A program made the position numbers and the translations under genes. From Serratia sp. FDAARGOS_506 (GTDB lineage Bacteria > Pseudomonadota > Gammaproteobacteria > Enterobacterales > Enterobacteriaceae), in assembly GCF_003812745.1 (NCBI RefSeq), contig NZ_CP033831.1, forward strand, positions 1,116,001-1,180,000: DNA of 64,000 nt, given 5' to 3'. How positions within the stretch are numbered: the first letter of the stretch is position 1; every line of letters starts with the position of its first letter. The notes beneath the pieces are model-generated. The model saw only the letters and a list, made by a program, of their open reading frames with translations, was not told the origin of the DNA and did no database searches. This document shows positions 36,238-45,528 of the stretch, piece by piece.

Positions 36238-37761
36238 TTACTTTTTACGGCCGCCGGTGATCGAACCCAGCACGCCGCGCAGGATCTGGCGGCCGAGATC
36301 GCGCGCCATGCTCTTGGCGGCGGTCTGGACGATGCCGTCACGCTTGCCGCCGCGCGGGCCGGTGGAGCCGAACAGCAGCTCGTTCAAGCCGTCCATCAGG
36401 CCACCGCCCGCCTGCTGTTGCTGTTGCGCTTGTGGTTGCTGCCCCTGTTGCGGGCTGCCGACGGTGGCAAAGCCACCCGACGACAGTTTCTCGTAGGCGG
36501 ATTCGCGGTCGATCATATCCTCATAGCGGCCATACAGCGGTGATTTGTTGATCGCGCTGTTCAGCCCTTCCGCACCGAGCATGCCCATTTTGGATTCCGG
36601 CGCGATCACCATCGCCCGCTCCACCACGTTCGGCCGGCCCTTTTCGTCGAGGAATGACACCAGCGCTTCGCCCACGCCCAGCTCAGTGATCGCCGTTTCG
36701 GCATCGAAGGCCGGATTGGCGCGCAGGGTTTGCGCCGCCGTCTTCACTGCCTTCTGATCGCGCGGAGTAAAGGCGCGCAGCGCATGCTGTACGCGGTTGC
36801 CCAGCTGGCCCAGCACGCTGTCCGGGATATCCAGCGGGTTCTGGGTGACGAAGTAAATGCCGACGCCTTTGGAGCGAATCAGACGCACCACCTGTTCGAT
36901 CTTGGTCAGCAGCGCCGCCGGCGCATCGTTGAACAGCAGGTGGGCCTCATCGAAGAAGAACACCAGCTTCGGCTGTTCGGGGTCGCCCACTTCCGGCAGG
37001 TGCTCAAACAGCTCGGCCAGCAGCCACAGCAGGAACACCGCATACAGCTTCGGCTGATTGATCAGCTTGTCCGCCGCCAGCAGGTTGATCACACCGTGAC
37101 CGTTGGCGTCGGTTTTCATCAGATCGTTGATGTCCAGCATCGGCTCGCCGAAGAACTGGTTGGCGCCCTGCTCTTCCAGCGTCAGCAACCCGCGCTGAAT
37201 GGCGCCGATAGAGGCGGCAGAGATATTGCCGTACTGGGTCTGGAATTGTTTGGCGTTGTCGCCGACGAACTGCACCATAGCGCGCAGATCTTTCATGTCC
37301 AGCAACAACAGCGCGTTGTCATCGGCGATCTTGAACACCAGCTGCAGCACGCCGCTTTGCACCTCGTTCAGATCCAACAGGCGCCCCAACAGCAGCGGCC
37401 CGAGATCGGAAATCGTGGCGCGGATCGGGTGGCCCTTTTCGCCGTAAATATCCCAAGGGATAATGGTGCAGGCCTGCGGCTGCCAGTCGGTGACGCCGAT
37501 AGCCGCCAGGCGCGCCTGCAGTTTCTCGGAAGGCACGCCCTCAGCGCCAATGCCGGACAGATCGCCCTTCACGTCCGACAGAAACACCGGCACGCCGATG
37601 CGCGAGAACTGTTCGGCCATTTTCTGCAGCGTCACCGTCTTGCCGGTGCCGGTTGCCCCGGTGATCAACCCGTGACGGTTGGCCAACGCCGGCAAAATCA
37701 CCAGGTCCTGCTCCGGTTTTCCGTCTTTCATCGCTTTGGCGATAATCCGTGGTTCACTCAT
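36238..37761 (-). CDS. HerA-like/DUF853 P-loop ATPase (YjgR type)
   Basis: 507 residues from [33 protein letters not shown]. Walker [12 protein letters not shown] is near residue 41 and a Walker B-like [15 protein letters not shown] near 240; the motif [29 protein letters not shown] is typical of the family. The C terminus has a Q-rich linker and a basic end ([17 protein letters not shown]). Similar to E. coli YjgR (500 residues), relatives of the archaeal HerA DNA translocase; no nuclease partner (NurA) is nearby, so a DNA-repair or defence role is not supported. Confidence 0.88.
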   Translation of the reverse strand: MSEPRIIAKAMKDGKPEQDLVILPALANRHGLITGATGTGKTVTLQKMAEQFSRIGVPVFLSDVKGDLSGIGAEGVPSEKLQARLAAIGVTDWQPQACTIIPWDIYGEKGHPIRATISDLGPLLLGRLLDLNEVQSGVLQLVFKIADDNALLLLDMKDLRAMVQFVGDNAKQFQTQYGNISAASIGAIQRGLLTLEEQGANQFFGEPMLDINDLMKTDANGHGVINLLAADKLINQPKLYAVFLLWLLAELFEHLPEVGDPEQPKLVFFFDEAHLLFNDAPAALLTKIEQVVRLIRSKGVGIYFVTQNPLDIPDSVLGQLGNRVQHALRAFTPRDQKAVKTAAQTLRANPAFDAETAITELGVGEALVSFLDEKGRPNVVERAMVIAPESKMGMLGAEGLNSAINKSPLYGRYEDMIDRESAYEKLSSGGFATVGSPQQGQQPQAQQQQQAGGGLMDGLNELLFGSTGPRGGKRDGIVQTAAKSMARDLGRQILRGVLGSITGGRKK

Positions 37762-37849
37762 TTTCTGTTCCTTTGACGCTGACGCGGCGCGAAACGCGCC
37801 TGTTGATGCAATAAAGCTATAAGCGCCGCGTACCCCCGTCAAGGACAAA

Positions 37850-37876
37850 CAAAATGGGCGCCGTCGGGGCGCCCAT
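37850..37876 (-). terminator. Intrinsic terminator after btsR
   Basis: Perfect nine-base stem ATGGGCGCC/GGCGCCCAT with a five-base loop (37854-37876), followed on the minus strand by TTTGTTTG. It lies 37 bases past the btsR stop and before the HerA-like gene on the same strand. Confidence 0.85.
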
Positions 37877-37912
37877 GATACCTGTCTTTTCAGAATCCCC
37901 CTAAGGTCTGCC

Positions 37913-38638
37913 TCACCCCCGCAGCCCCAGTTGCTCTTTCAGCGCCTTCAAATAGCGCCGGCTGACCGGAACCGGATCGCCGGCCGACATGATCATTTCC
38001 GCCGCGCCGCCCTCTTCGAAACGGATCTCGCGTACCTGCTCCAGGTTGACCAGATACTGCCGATGGCAGCGCACCAGCGGCGTACGGCTTTCCAGCGTGC
38101 GCAGCGTCAGCTCGGTGAAACACTCCATGCCGTCGCTGCGCACCACGAAGACCCCGCTCAGTTTGGAACGGATCGCCAACACCTCGTCGAACCGCAGCAG
38201 ATAGATGCGGCTGTGGCCGGTGCAGGGAATGTATTTCAGGTAACCGGCGCTCTCATCCAGCGCCGCTACGTCCTGCGGCGCACTGCGCTGCCGCAGGCGT
38301 TGCAGCGTCTTGCTCAGCCGCTTCGGCTCCGCCGGCTTCAGCAGATAGTCGAAGGCATGTTCCTCGAACGCCTGCACTGCGTATTCGTCGTAGGCGGTCA
38401 GAAACACGATGTGCGGCATGCGGTTGGGATCCAGCATGCCAACCATTTCCAGCCCGCTGATGCGCGGCATCTGGATATCGAGAAACACTACGTCCGGTTG
38501 CAGCCGGTGGATCTGGCTGATGGCTTCGATGGCGTTGGCGCATTCGCCGATGATGGTGATCTCCGCCTCGGCCTCCAGCAGATGGCGCAGGTTGTCGCGC
38601 GCGGAAGGTTCATCGTCAACAATCAGTGCGTTTAACAT
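37913..38638 (-). CDS. btsR: LytTR response regulator BtsR
   Basis: 241 residues from [22 protein letters not shown] (E. coli 239). Receiver domain with phospho-acceptor D54 (VVFLDIQMP) and the C-terminal LytTR DNA-binding domain ([28 protein letters not shown], about 160-235). In E. coli BtsSR senses pyruvate under nutrient limitation and induces the pyruvate transporter btsT. No btsT-like gene is seen in this window. TGATG overlap with btsS. Confidence 0.92.
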   Translation of the reverse strand: MLNALIVDDEPSARDNLRHLLEAEAEITIIGECANAIEAISQIHRLQPDVVFLDIQMPRISGLEMVGMLDPNRMPHIVFLTAYDEYAVQAFEEHAFDYLLKPAEPKRLSKTLQRLRQRSAPQDVAALDESAGYLKYIPCTGHSRIYLLRFDEVLAIRSKLSGVFVVRSDGMECFTELTLRTLESRTPLVRCHRQYLVNLEQVREIRFEEGGAAEMIMSAGDPVPVSRRYLKALKEQLGLRG

Positions 38639-40323
38639 CAGGCGGCCCTCTCCATGGGAACATTGAGCGTAATGCGGGTATAGGCGTCTGGCCGACAATC
38701 CACCTGCACGCCATAGCCTTCGCCGTAGCGCACGCGAATGCGTTTATCCACCAGATTCATACCCAACCCGCTGCAGTTCGGTTTCTGCTGGAACAGCCCG
38801 GCGTTGTCCGTCACCTGCAACAGCAGATGCTCGCCTTCGCAGCAGGCGCCGATTTCGATGCGGCCCACGCCCAACAGATGCGAGGTGCCATGCTTGATGG
38901 CGTTTTCGACGATCGGCTGCAGCGAGAACGCCGGCAGCCGCACCGCCAACAGCGCCTCGGGCAGCGATACCGCGATCTCAAGCCGATCGGCAAAGCGCGC
39001 TTTCTCGATCTGCAGGTAGGCGTTCACATGTTCAATCTCGTCCGCCAGGCTGACTTCGTCATCCGAGCGTTTGAGGTTTTTACGAAAGAAGGTCGAGAGG
39101 GACTGCACCAGTTCGCAGGCACGCTCGCCATCGCGGCGGATCACCGCCACCAAGGTATTCAGGGCATTGAACAGGAAATGCGGATTGACCTGCGCATGCA
39201 GCAGCTTGATCTCCGACTGCGCCAGCAGCTGCTTGTGGCGCTCGTATTGTCCGGCCATGATCTGCGCCGACAGCAGGCTGGCGATGCCTTCACCCAGCGT
39301 ACGGTTGATGGTGCTGAACAGCTGGCTTTTCGGTTCATACAGCTTGATGGTGCCGATCACTCGCTGGTTTTCGCCGCGCAGCGGGATCACCAGCGTCGAT
39401 CCCAGCTTGCAGGCCGGATTGATCGAGCAGCAGTAAGAAAGCTGATTGCCGTCGGCGTACACCACCTCGTTGTTGTCGATGGCGCGATGCGAATGCACCG
39501 AGGCGATCGGCGTGCCGGGCAGGTGGTGATCGTCGCCGATGCCGATAAAGGCCAGCAGCTTGTCGCGATCGGTGATCGCCACCGCGCCGATGCCCAGCTC
39601 CTGATAGATCACCCGGGCGACTTTCATGCTGTTTTCCTGATCGAACCCCTGCCGCAGGATGCCCTCGGTGCGCTCGGCAATCTTCAGCGCCTTGGAAGAG
39701 AAGGCGCTGGTGTATTTTTCGAACATCGCGCGCCGATCCAGCAAGATCTGCATGAACATCGCCGCGCCGACGGTATTGGCGATCATCATCGGCAGCGCGA
39801 TGTGCTCCACCAGCTGCAACGCTTCGTCGTAGGGGCGCGCCACCGCCAGGATGATCGCCATCTGCAGCACTTCCGCCACCAGCGCCACACCGCCGACGAA
39901 CAGCGGATTGAACAGCAGCTCGATGCGCCCCCGGCGCATGGCGATGCTGTGTACGATGCCGCCGACCAGGCCTTCCGACACCGTGGAGATCGCGCAGGCC
40001 ACGTCGGTCATGCCGCCGAGCGTATACCGGTGCAGGCCGCCGGTCAGCCCGACCAGAAAGCCTACCGATGGCCCGCCCAGCAACCCGCCCAGAACCGCGC
40101 CTATCGCGCGGGTATTGGCGATCGAATCCTGAATGTGCAGCCCGAAATAGGTGCCCATGATGCAGAACACCGAGAAGATCACATAGCACAGCAGCTTGTG
40201 CGGCAGGCGGATGGTCACCTGCATCAGCGGGATGAACAGCGGGGTTTTGCTCAGCAGATAGGCGATAACGAGATAGACGCACATCTGCTGCAACAGCAAC
40301 AGCACCTGGTTAAATTCATACAT
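38638..40323 (-). CDS. btsS: Sensor histidine kinase BtsS
   Basis: 561 residues, the E. coli BtsS (YehU) length. N-terminal 5TM-LYT membrane domain (about residues 1-190), a GAF domain (about 220-345), and the LytS-type kinase with H382 in [14 protein letters not shown] and an HATPase end ([20 protein letters not shown]). High-affinity pyruvate sensor in E. coli. It stands at the place where E. coli carries fic and yhfG, so the pair has moved here or was lost there. Confidence 0.92.
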   Translation of the reverse strand: MYEFNQVLLLLQQMCVYLVIAYLLSKTPLFIPLMQVTIRLPHKLLCYVIFSVFCIMGTYFGLHIQDSIANTRAIGAVLGGLLGGPSVGFLVGLTGGLHRYTLGGMTDVACAISTVSEGLVGGIVHSIAMRRGRIELLFNPLFVGGVALVAEVLQMAIILAVARPYDEALQLVEHIALPMMIANTVGAAMFMQILLDRRAMFEKYTSAFSSKALKIAERTEGILRQGFDQENSMKVARVIYQELGIGAVAITDRDKLLAFIGIGDDHHLPGTPIASVHSHRAIDNNEVVYADGNQLSYCCSINPACKLGSTLVIPLRGENQRVIGTIKLYEPKSQLFSTINRTLGEGIASLLSAQIMAGQYERHKQLLAQSEIKLLHAQVNPHFLFNALNTLVAVIRRDGERACELVQSLSTFFRKNLKRSDDEVSLADEIEHVNAYLQIEKARFADRLEIAVSLPEALLAVRLPAFSLQPIVENAIKHGTSHLLGVGRIEIGACCEGEHLLLQVTDNAGLFQQKPNCSGLGMNLVDKRIRVRYGEGYGVQVDCRPDAYTRITLNVPMERAA

Positions 40324-40479
40324 GGCAGCAACTCATCCAGAGACAACAAAGGGCGAACGCCGGATTTCCGGTCTGATTATTGTCTGCCGATTAGAGCATG
40401 GGGCGCGGGAGAAAACAGTGATGAAGGCAAGGCTTCGGAAGGAAGGAGCGGCCGACCCCGGCGGGATCGGCCAAAAAAC

Positions 40480-41049
40480 TTACGGCAGCACCTTGGCCGA
40501 CAGAATCACCACCGGTTTGGTCGGCACATTCTGGTAAGGGCCGACGTTGCCGGTTGGTACCTGGGCAATCTTGTCCACCACGTCCATGCCTTTCACCACT
40601 TTGCCGAACACCGCGTAGCCGAAGTCGCGCTGTCCGTGATCCAGGAAGGCGTTATCCGCCACGTTCAGGAAGAACTGGCTGGTGGCGCTGTCTTTATCGG
40701 CGGTGCGCGCCATTGAGATGGTGCCGCGCAGATTGCGCAAGCCGTTGTCGGCTTCGTTCTTGATCGGCGCCTTGGTGGATTTTTGCTGCATATCAGCGGT
40801 GAAACCGCCGCCCTGGATCATAAAACCCGGGATCACGCGGTGGAAGATGGTGTTGTTGTAGTACCCGCTGTTCACGTAATCGACGAAGTTCTGGGTGGAA
40901 ACCGGTGCCTTCTGGCTGTCGAGCGCCAACTCGATATTCCCCGCCGAGGTCGTCAGCATGACGTGGGTCTCACCGGCGGCGAGCGCGGCTGGCGCTACTG
41001 CGGTCAGGGAACACAGCGCGACGAAGGTCACTAAAGTACGTTTGAACAT
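40480..41049 (-). CDS. ppiA: Periplasmic cyclophilin PpiA
   Basis: 189 residues from [30 protein letters not shown]; signal peptide cleaved after ALA (about residue 24). Cyclophilin domain with [15 protein letters not shown] and [13 protein letters not shown]; it catalyses prolyl isomerisation in the periplasm. A CpxR box and a promoter precede it, in line with known Cpx control in E. coli. Confidence 0.96.
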   Translation of the reverse strand: MFKRTLVTFVALCSLTAVAPAALAAGETHVMLTTSAGNIELALDSQKAPVSTQNFVDYVNSGYYNNTIFHRVIPGFMIQGGGFTADMQQKSTKAPIKNEADNGLRNLRGTISMARTADKDSATSQFFLNVADNAFLDHGQRDFGYAVFGKVVKGMDVVDKIAQVPTGNVGPYQNVPTKPVVILSAKVLP

Positions 41050-41094
41050 TAACGGGTCCTTTCTCTGAGAGACAAACAACGGAAAAGCGCTTTG

Positions 41095-41123
41095 ATTCTA
41101 AAGAGCTGTATCGGCAAGTGCCA
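41095..41123 (-). promoter_or_regulatory. Likely ppiA promoter
   Basis: Minus strand TGGCAC (41123-41118), 17 bases, TAGAAT (41100-41095); start near 41088, leader about 39 bases. The CpxR box lies just upstream of the -35, where an activator would contact RNA polymerase. Confidence 0.6.
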
Positions 41124-41127
41124 GCCA

Positions 41128-41142
41128 TTTACCTATATTTAC
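41128..41142 (-). promoter_or_regulatory. CpxR box upstream of ppiA
   Basis: Minus strand GTAAATATAGGTAAA is a perfect match to the CpxR consensus GTAAA-N5-GTAAA, centred about 47 bases before the predicted ppiA start. CpxR control of ppiA is established in E. coli, so envelope-stress induction is expected here. Confidence 0.8.
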
Positions 41143-41279
41143 CCAATTACGGGACATATCCTAGGCGGCCCTGAATTTTGCTGCGGAAAGTATGGGCGCA
41201 GAAGGCTTTTTTGCCAACCGCATCACGCATTTTTTGCCCCATGCCGCCCTGGGTCGGTTTTTGCGATCTACCTCCCAGT

Positions 41280-41308
41280 TTGCACACGCATTGTCGTTAC
41301 TCTATACG
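41280..41308 (+). promoter_or_regulatory. Promoter of the EIIA-GH4 operon
   Basis: TTGCAC (41280-41285), 17 bases, TATACG (41303-41308). The palindromic operator starts one base later and covers the expected transcription start, so a bound repressor would block initiation. The leader would be about 75 bases. The remaining 41050-41280 sequence holds the divergent ppiA control region and no gene that I can see. Confidence 0.75.
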
Positions 41309-41326
41309 AATGAGAGCGCTCTCATT
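41309..41326. promoter_or_regulatory. Perfect 18-base palindromic LacI-family operator
   Basis: AATGAGAGCGCTCTCATT is a perfect palindrome. Its core TGAGAGCGCTCTCA differs from the CelR operator of Thermobifida (TGGGAGCGCTCCCA, from memory) by one symmetric pair. It overlaps the start of the EIIA-GH4 operon promoter. The downstream LacI regulator (43118-44098) is the obvious ligand. Confidence 0.85.
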
Positions 41327-41390
41327 TTAAAAAGAGCGGATACTGAAGCATCCCACGGCGGCGTCGCCGCGCAACCCCTGGAGAAATGAC

Positions 41391-41741
41391 GTGAGTGAAT
41401 TGATGACTGAAGTCAGCCCCGAGTTTGAAAGCACCATCATGGAACTGCTGGTGTTCTCCGGCAGCGCGCGCAGCAGTGCGTTGATGGCGTTGCGGCAAGC
41501 GCGCGCCGGCGACTTCGCCGCCGCGGCCAAACACATGGCCGAGTCCAAAGAGTGGGTGAAGAAAGCGCACCTGATCCAGACCGAGCTGATCGGCCTGGAC
41601 GAAGGTTGCGGCAAGCTGGCGATCAACCTGATCACCGTGCATGCGCAAGATCATCTGATGAACGCCATGGTGATCCAGGATCTGGCCGACGACATGATCG
41701 AGCTCTACCGCCGTCAGTCGCAGACGGAGGGCCGCCCATGA
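41391..41741 (+). CDS. PTS lactose/cellobiose-type EIIA component
   Basis: 116 residues from GTG at 41391 (GGAG seven bases before); an ATG four codons later is possible. All-helical EIIA of the lactose/cellobiose family: VFSGSARSSALMALRQA, and the phosphorylated His H84 with metal ligand D87 in VHAQDHLM. It would take phosphate from HPr and pass it to an EIIB. No EIIB or EIIC gene lies in this operon or window, so the partner must be encoded elsewhere. Start of the GH4 gene overlaps its stop (ATGA). Confidence 0.9.
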   Translation: MSELMTEVSPEFESTIMELLVFSGSARSSALMALRQARAGDFAAAAKHMAESKEWVKKAHLIQTELIGLDEGCGKLAINLITVHAQDHLMNAMVIQDLADDMIELYRRQSQTEGRP

Positions 41742-43045
41742 GCACGCTCAAAATCGCCGTGATCGGCGGCGGCAGCAGCTATACCCCCGAGTTGGTCGAT
41801 GGGCTGATCCAACGCATCGAGGAGCTGCCGGTCACCGAACTGGCGCTGGTGGACGTTGAACCGGGCCGGCAAAAAGTGGAAACCATCGCCGCCCTGACCC
41901 GCCGCATGCTGGCGCGCCACGGGCTGGAACAGGTGAAGGTCAGCGTGCACTTCGCGCTGGACGACGCCATTCGCGGCGCCGCTTTCGTGCTGACCCAATT
42001 CCGCGTCGGGCAACTGCCGGCGCGCGCCGCCGATGAACGGCTGGGCCTGAAATACCAGCTGCTCGGCCAGGAAACCACCGGCGTCGGCGGCTTCGCCAAG
42101 GCGCTGCGCACCATCCCGGTGATGCTGGATATCGCCCGCCGGGTAGAAAAGCTGGCGCCGGACGCCTGGATCATCAACTTCACCAACCCGGCCGGTATCG
42201 TCACCGAGGCGGTGTCTCGCTTTACCAAAGCGAAGATTATCGGCCTGTGCAACGTGCCGATCAGCATGCATCACATGATCGCCAACATGCTGCAGGCGCC
42301 TTACGCCGAGGCGCAGCTGCAGTTCGCCGGCCTGAACCACATGGTCTGGGTGCATCAGGTCACACACCTGGGGCGCGATGTCACCGCCAAGGTGATCGAC
42401 ATGCTGTGCGACGGCGCGGCGCTGACCATGAACAACATCAAGGAAGAGCCCTGGCAGCCGGACTTCCTGCGCGCACTCGGCGCGATCCCCTGCCCGTACC
42501 ACCGCTATTTTTACCAGACCCGTGAGATGCTGGCGGAAGAGATGGCCGCCGCCGGCGAGCGCGGCACCCGCGCCGAGCAGGTGATGCAGGTAGAAAAAGA
42601 GCTGTTCGAGCTGTATGCCGATCCGCAGCTGGACACGAAACCGGAACAGCTCAGCTTCCGCGGCGGTTCTTTCTATTCCGAAGTTGCGCTGGAGCTGATT
42701 CGTGCTATCCATAATAATCTCGGTACGCAATTAGTGGTCAACACCGCAAACCGCGGCGCAATCCATGGCCTGCCGGACGATGCTGTGATAGAAATCAACT
42801 GTATCGTCGATGCCCAGGGCGCGCACCCGCTGACCTTCGGCCCGCTGCCCGAGCCGATGCAGGCCCTGACGCAACAGGTGAAAGCCTACGAACGTCTGAC
42901 CATCGAAGCCGCAGTGCACGGCGATCGCCGCAGCGGGTTGCTGGCATTGATCGCCAACCCGTTAGTGGGCAACGCCAATCTGGCGCAGCCGCTGCTGGAA
43001 GAGGTGTTGACGATAAACGCGCCGTATTTGCCGCAGTTCAGGTAA
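41738..43045 (+). CDS. GH4 family 6-phospho-beta-glucosidase
   Basis: 435 residues from MSTLKIAVIGGGSSYTPELVDGL. NAD-binding GGGSSYTPEL at residues 10-19, active-site metal ligands C171 (GLCNVPISMHHM) and H201 (LNHMVW), and LGQETTGVGGFAKALRTIPV. GH4 enzymes use NAD and a divalent metal to cleave phosphorylated beta- or alpha-glucosides by an elimination route; similarity to LicH and ChbF favours 6-phospho-cellobiose or aryl-phospho-beta-glucosides. Coupled to the EIIA gene. A strong terminator follows. Confidence 0.9.
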   Translation: MSTLKIAVIGGGSSYTPELVDGLIQRIEELPVTELALVDVEPGRQKVETIAALTRRMLARHGLEQVKVSVHFALDDAIRGAAFVLTQFRVGQLPARAADERLGLKYQLLGQETTGVGGFAKALRTIPVMLDIARRVEKLAPDAWIINFTNPAGIVTEAVSRFTKAKIIGLCNVPISMHHMIANMLQAPYAEAQLQFAGLNHMVWVHQVTHLGRDVTAKVIDMLCDGAALTMNNIKEEPWQPDFLRALGAIPCPYHRYFYQTREMLAEEMAAAGERGTRAEQVMQVEKELFELYADPQLDTKPEQLSFRGGSFYSEVALELIRAIHNNLGTQLVVNTANRGAIHGLPDDAVIEINCIVDAQGAHPLTFGPLPEPMQALTQQVKAYERLTIEAAVHGDRRSGLLALIANPLVGNANLAQPLLEEVLTINAPYLPQFR

Positions 43046-43066
43046 GCGGCCAACGCAGCCAGACAG

Positions 43067-43094
43067 GGGTTCGGCGCGCCGAACCCATTTTTTT
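43067..43094 (+). terminator. Intrinsic terminator between the GH4 gene and the lacI gene
   Basis: Perfect 20-base palindrome (43067-43086; stem GGGTTCGG/CCGAACCC with a CGCG loop) followed by a run of seven Ts (43088-43094). It lies only 23 bases before the ATG of the LacI regulator, so expression of the regulator depends on read-through or on a promoter within the GH4 gene. Confidence 0.93.
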
Positions 43095-43117
43095 AGCCGT
43101 AATTCAGGAGTGGGACG

Positions 43118-44098
43118 ATGGTGACACTGGAAGATGTCGCAGCGCTGGCGGGCGTTTCGCGCGCCACCGTATCGCGGGTGGTGAACGGCGACAGCAACGT
43201 CAAGGCACCGACCCGCGAGAAGGTTGAACGCGCCGTCGCTCAGCTCGGTTATACCCCCAACCCGGCGGCCCGCGCCCTCGCCTCCAGCCACAGCAATACC
43301 CTCGGGCTGGTCACCACGTCGTACCGCGGCGGCTTCTTCGGCGCGCTGATGGATTTCGTGCAGACCGAGGCCGAATCCCACGGCAAACAGCTGCTGGTGA
43401 CCCAGGGCCGCAACAGCGCCGAAAACGAATGGCAGGCGGTGCAGCGGCTATTTAGCCTGCGATGCGACGGCGTGATCCTGCACGTGCGTTTTCTCAGCGA
43501 CGATCGACTGCGCCAGCTGGCGGCGGAACAACGTGATTTCGTGTTGCTCGATCGTCTGGTTCCGGGGCTGGAAGCCCGCTGCGTCACCTTCGATCACCCG
43601 CTCGCCAGCCGCATGGCGACGCAGCAGCTGCTCGATGCCGGGCACCGGCGCATCGCCTGCATCAGCGGCCCGCGTGAACGCCCATCGAGCCGCCTGCGGC
43701 TGCAGGGGTTTGAAGAGGCGATGCAGGCGGCGAATATCGCACCGGTAGCCTGTCTGGAGGGCGTCTACGATCTGGAAAGCGGTTACCGCTGCGCCGATCA
43801 ACTGATGCAGCAAGCCGCGCGGCCCAGCGCCATCTACTGCTGCAACGAAGAAATGGCGATCGGCGCCCTGCTGGCGATCAACGAGCACCGCCTGCGGGTG
43901 CCGCAGGATATCTCCTTGATCTGCTACGACAGCGGCGAACGCGCGCCTTTCGTGCGCCCGGCGTTGAGCAGCGTGCATTTTCCCATCAGCGAGATGGCCC
44001 AATACGCGGCGCGCAGGCTGATCGACCCCGCCACCCCGGAGCACCGGTTTGAGCCGACGATCGTCAACCGCGATTCTATTGTGACGGTACGCAAATAG
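43118..44098 (+). CDS. LacI family regulator of the phospho-glucosidase operon
   Basis: 326 residues. Helix-turn-helix VTLEDVAALAGVSRATVSRVVNG (residues 2-24), hinge ARALASSHSNTLGLV, then an effector domain with DRLVPGLEARCVTFDH, and SLICYDSGERAPFVRPALSSVHFPISEMA. Resembles AscG/CelR types that respond to beta-glucoside derivatives. It follows the EIIA-GH4 pair after a terminator and should bind the operator at 41309-41326. An alternative role as a distant regulator cannot be excluded. Confidence 0.9.
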   Translation: MVTLEDVAALAGVSRATVSRVVNGDSNVKAPTREKVERAVAQLGYTPNPAARALASSHSNTLGLVTTSYRGGFFGALMDFVQTEAESHGKQLLVTQGRNSAENEWQAVQRLFSLRCDGVILHVRFLSDDRLRQLAAEQRDFVLLDRLVPGLEARCVTFDHPLASRMATQQLLDAGHRRIACISGPRERPSSRLRLQGFEEAMQAANIAPVACLEGVYDLESGYRCADQLMQQAARPSAIYCCNEEMAIGALLAINEHRLRVPQDISLICYDSGERAPFVRPALSSVHFPISEMAQYAARRLIDPATPEHRFEPTIVNRDSIVTVRK

Positions 44099-44289
44099 AT
44101 CACAATAATGCGTATCATCCCTTCATGGGTTGCATCAAAAAATCGACAGCCATCACAAAAAATCCCGTTGTCTGTGCTAGGATCCGCCCCCTGGTGGCCT
44201 GATCGGGACTTTTTTCTGCGTTTGCCAGGAAAAGCCAGCGGCCTTATGCCAGCTTTAAAACCTCTAACAGACATATTCAGGCCTATACA

Positions 44290-45474
44290 ATGAATGACAG
44301 TAACCGCATACGGCTTACCTGGATCAGCTTCTTTTCGTACGCGCTGACCGGTGCTTTAGTGATCGTCACAGGGATGGTGATGGGAAACATTGCAGAGTAC
44401 TTTAATCTGCCGGTTTCCAGCATGAGTAACACCTTTACTTTCCTCAACGCCGGTATTTTGATTTCGATCTTCCTCAATGCCTGGCTGATGGAAATCATCC
44501 CGCTGAAGCGTCAGCTGATCTTCGGCTTTGTCCTGATGGTGCTGGCGGTCGCAGGGCTGATGCTCGGCAAGAGCCTGACCATGTTCTCGCTGTGCATGTT
44601 CATTCTCGGCGTGGTTAGCGGTATCACCATGTCGATAGGCACCTTCCTGATCACACACATGTATGCCGGCCGCCAGCGCGGTTCGCGCCTGTTGTTCACC
44701 GACTCCTTCTTCAGCATGGCCGGGATGATCTTCCCGATCGTCGCTGCAATGCTGCTGGCCCGCCATATCGGCTGGTACTGGGTTTATGCCTGCATCGGCC
44801 TGCTGTACGTGGGGATCTTCGTGCTGACCCTGTGCTCCGAATTCCCGGTGCTGGGCAAGAAAGGCGCCGACGCCGGTCAGCCGGTCGAGAAAGAAAAGTG
44901 GGGCATCGGCGTGCTGTTCCTGTCGATCGCCGCGTTGTGCTACATCCTCGGTCAGCTGGGCTTCATTCAGTGGGTGCCTGAGTACGCCACCAAGTCGTTC
45001 AACATGGACATCGGCCAAGCCGGTAAGCTGGTGAGTGACTTCTGGACCTCTTACATGGTCGGCATGTGGGTGTTCAGCTTCATCCTGCGCTTCTTCGATC
45101 TGCAGCGCATCGTTACCGTGCTGGCCGCACTGGCTACCGGTGCGATGTACCTGTTCGTCAGCACCGACAACCCGGAGCACCTGGGCTACTACATCATGGC
45201 CCTGGGCTTCGTTTCCAGCGCCATCTACACCACGCTGATCACCCTCGGCTCGCTGCAGACCAAGGTCTCCTCGCCGAAGCTGGTCAACTTTATCCTGACC
45301 TGCGGCACCATCGGCACCATGCTGACCTTCGTGGTCACCGGCCCTATCGTAGCAAAAGGCGGCGCGCACGCGGCGCTGACCACCGCCAACGGCCTGTACC
45401 TGGCGGTGTTCGTGATGTGTCTGCTGCTAGGCTTCGTGACCAAGCACCGCAGCCACGGTCACGTGACGCACTGA
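44290..45474 (+). CDS. tsgA: MFS transporter TsgA
   Basis: 394 residues (E. coli 393) starting [30 protein letters not shown]. Twelve membrane segments of the major facilitator type with a central loop holding [22 protein letters not shown]. The substrate is unknown; named from selenite and tellurite studies in Salmonella, where it lies upstream of nirB. Here codA stands between it and nirB. The 191-base spacer before it holds no gene that I can support. Terminator at 45496-45523. Confidence 0.93.
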   Translation: MNDSNRIRLTWISFFSYALTGALVIVTGMVMGNIAEYFNLPVSSMSNTFTFLNAGILISIFLNAWLMEIIPLKRQLIFGFVLMVLAVAGLMLGKSLTMFSLCMFILGVVSGITMSIGTFLITHMYAGRQRGSRLLFTDSFFSMAGMIFPIVAAMLLARHIGWYWVYACIGLLYVGIFVLTLCSEFPVLGKKGADAGQPVEKEKWGIGVLFLSIAALCYILGQLGFIQWVPEYATKSFNMDIGQAGKLVSDFWTSYMVGMWVFSFILRFFDLQRIVTVLAALATGAMYLFVSTDNPEHLGYYIMALGFVSSAIYTTLITLGSLQTKVSSPKLVNFILTCGTIGTMLTFVVTGPIVAKGGAHAALTTANGLYLAVFVMCLLLGFVTKHRSHGHVTH

Positions 45475-45495
45475 TTTCTTTTTATTAAATGCACC

Positions 45496-45523
45496 AAGGG
45501 CGCCCGCAAGGCGCCCTTTTTTT
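45496..45523 (+). terminator. Intrinsic terminator after tsgA
   Basis: Perfect nine-base stem AAGGGCGCC/GGCGCCCTT with a five-base loop and a T-run to 45523. It lies 22 bases past tsgA and ends six bases before the stop of convergent codA; on the other strand it has only two Ts, so it serves mainly tsgA. Confidence 0.9.
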
Positions 45524-45528
45524 GCGCC

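Noticed and set aside
36238-37761. HerA-like ATPase as part of an antiphage system
   Set aside because: No NurA, Sir2, DUF4297 or other nuclease partner is adjacent; neighbours are pabA and a pyruvate sensor system. It fits the housekeeping-like YjgR family.
40450-40472. GGCCGA/TCGGCC stem just past ppiA
   Set aside because: The T-run precedes the hairpin on the ppiA strand, so it is not an intrinsic terminator as written; kept only as an inverted repeat.
38626-40716. 696-codon plus-strand frame across btsS and the ppiA end
   Set aside because: Shadow of btsS, which has clear 5TM, GAF and kinase motifs. The antisense translation is low-complexity, rich in H, Q and R, as expected for a complement of coding sequence.
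44108-44293. 61-codon frame between the lacI gene and tsgA
   Set aside because: No ribosome binding site and no recognisable protein; it runs into the tsgA start in another frame. Likely leader DNA of tsgA.
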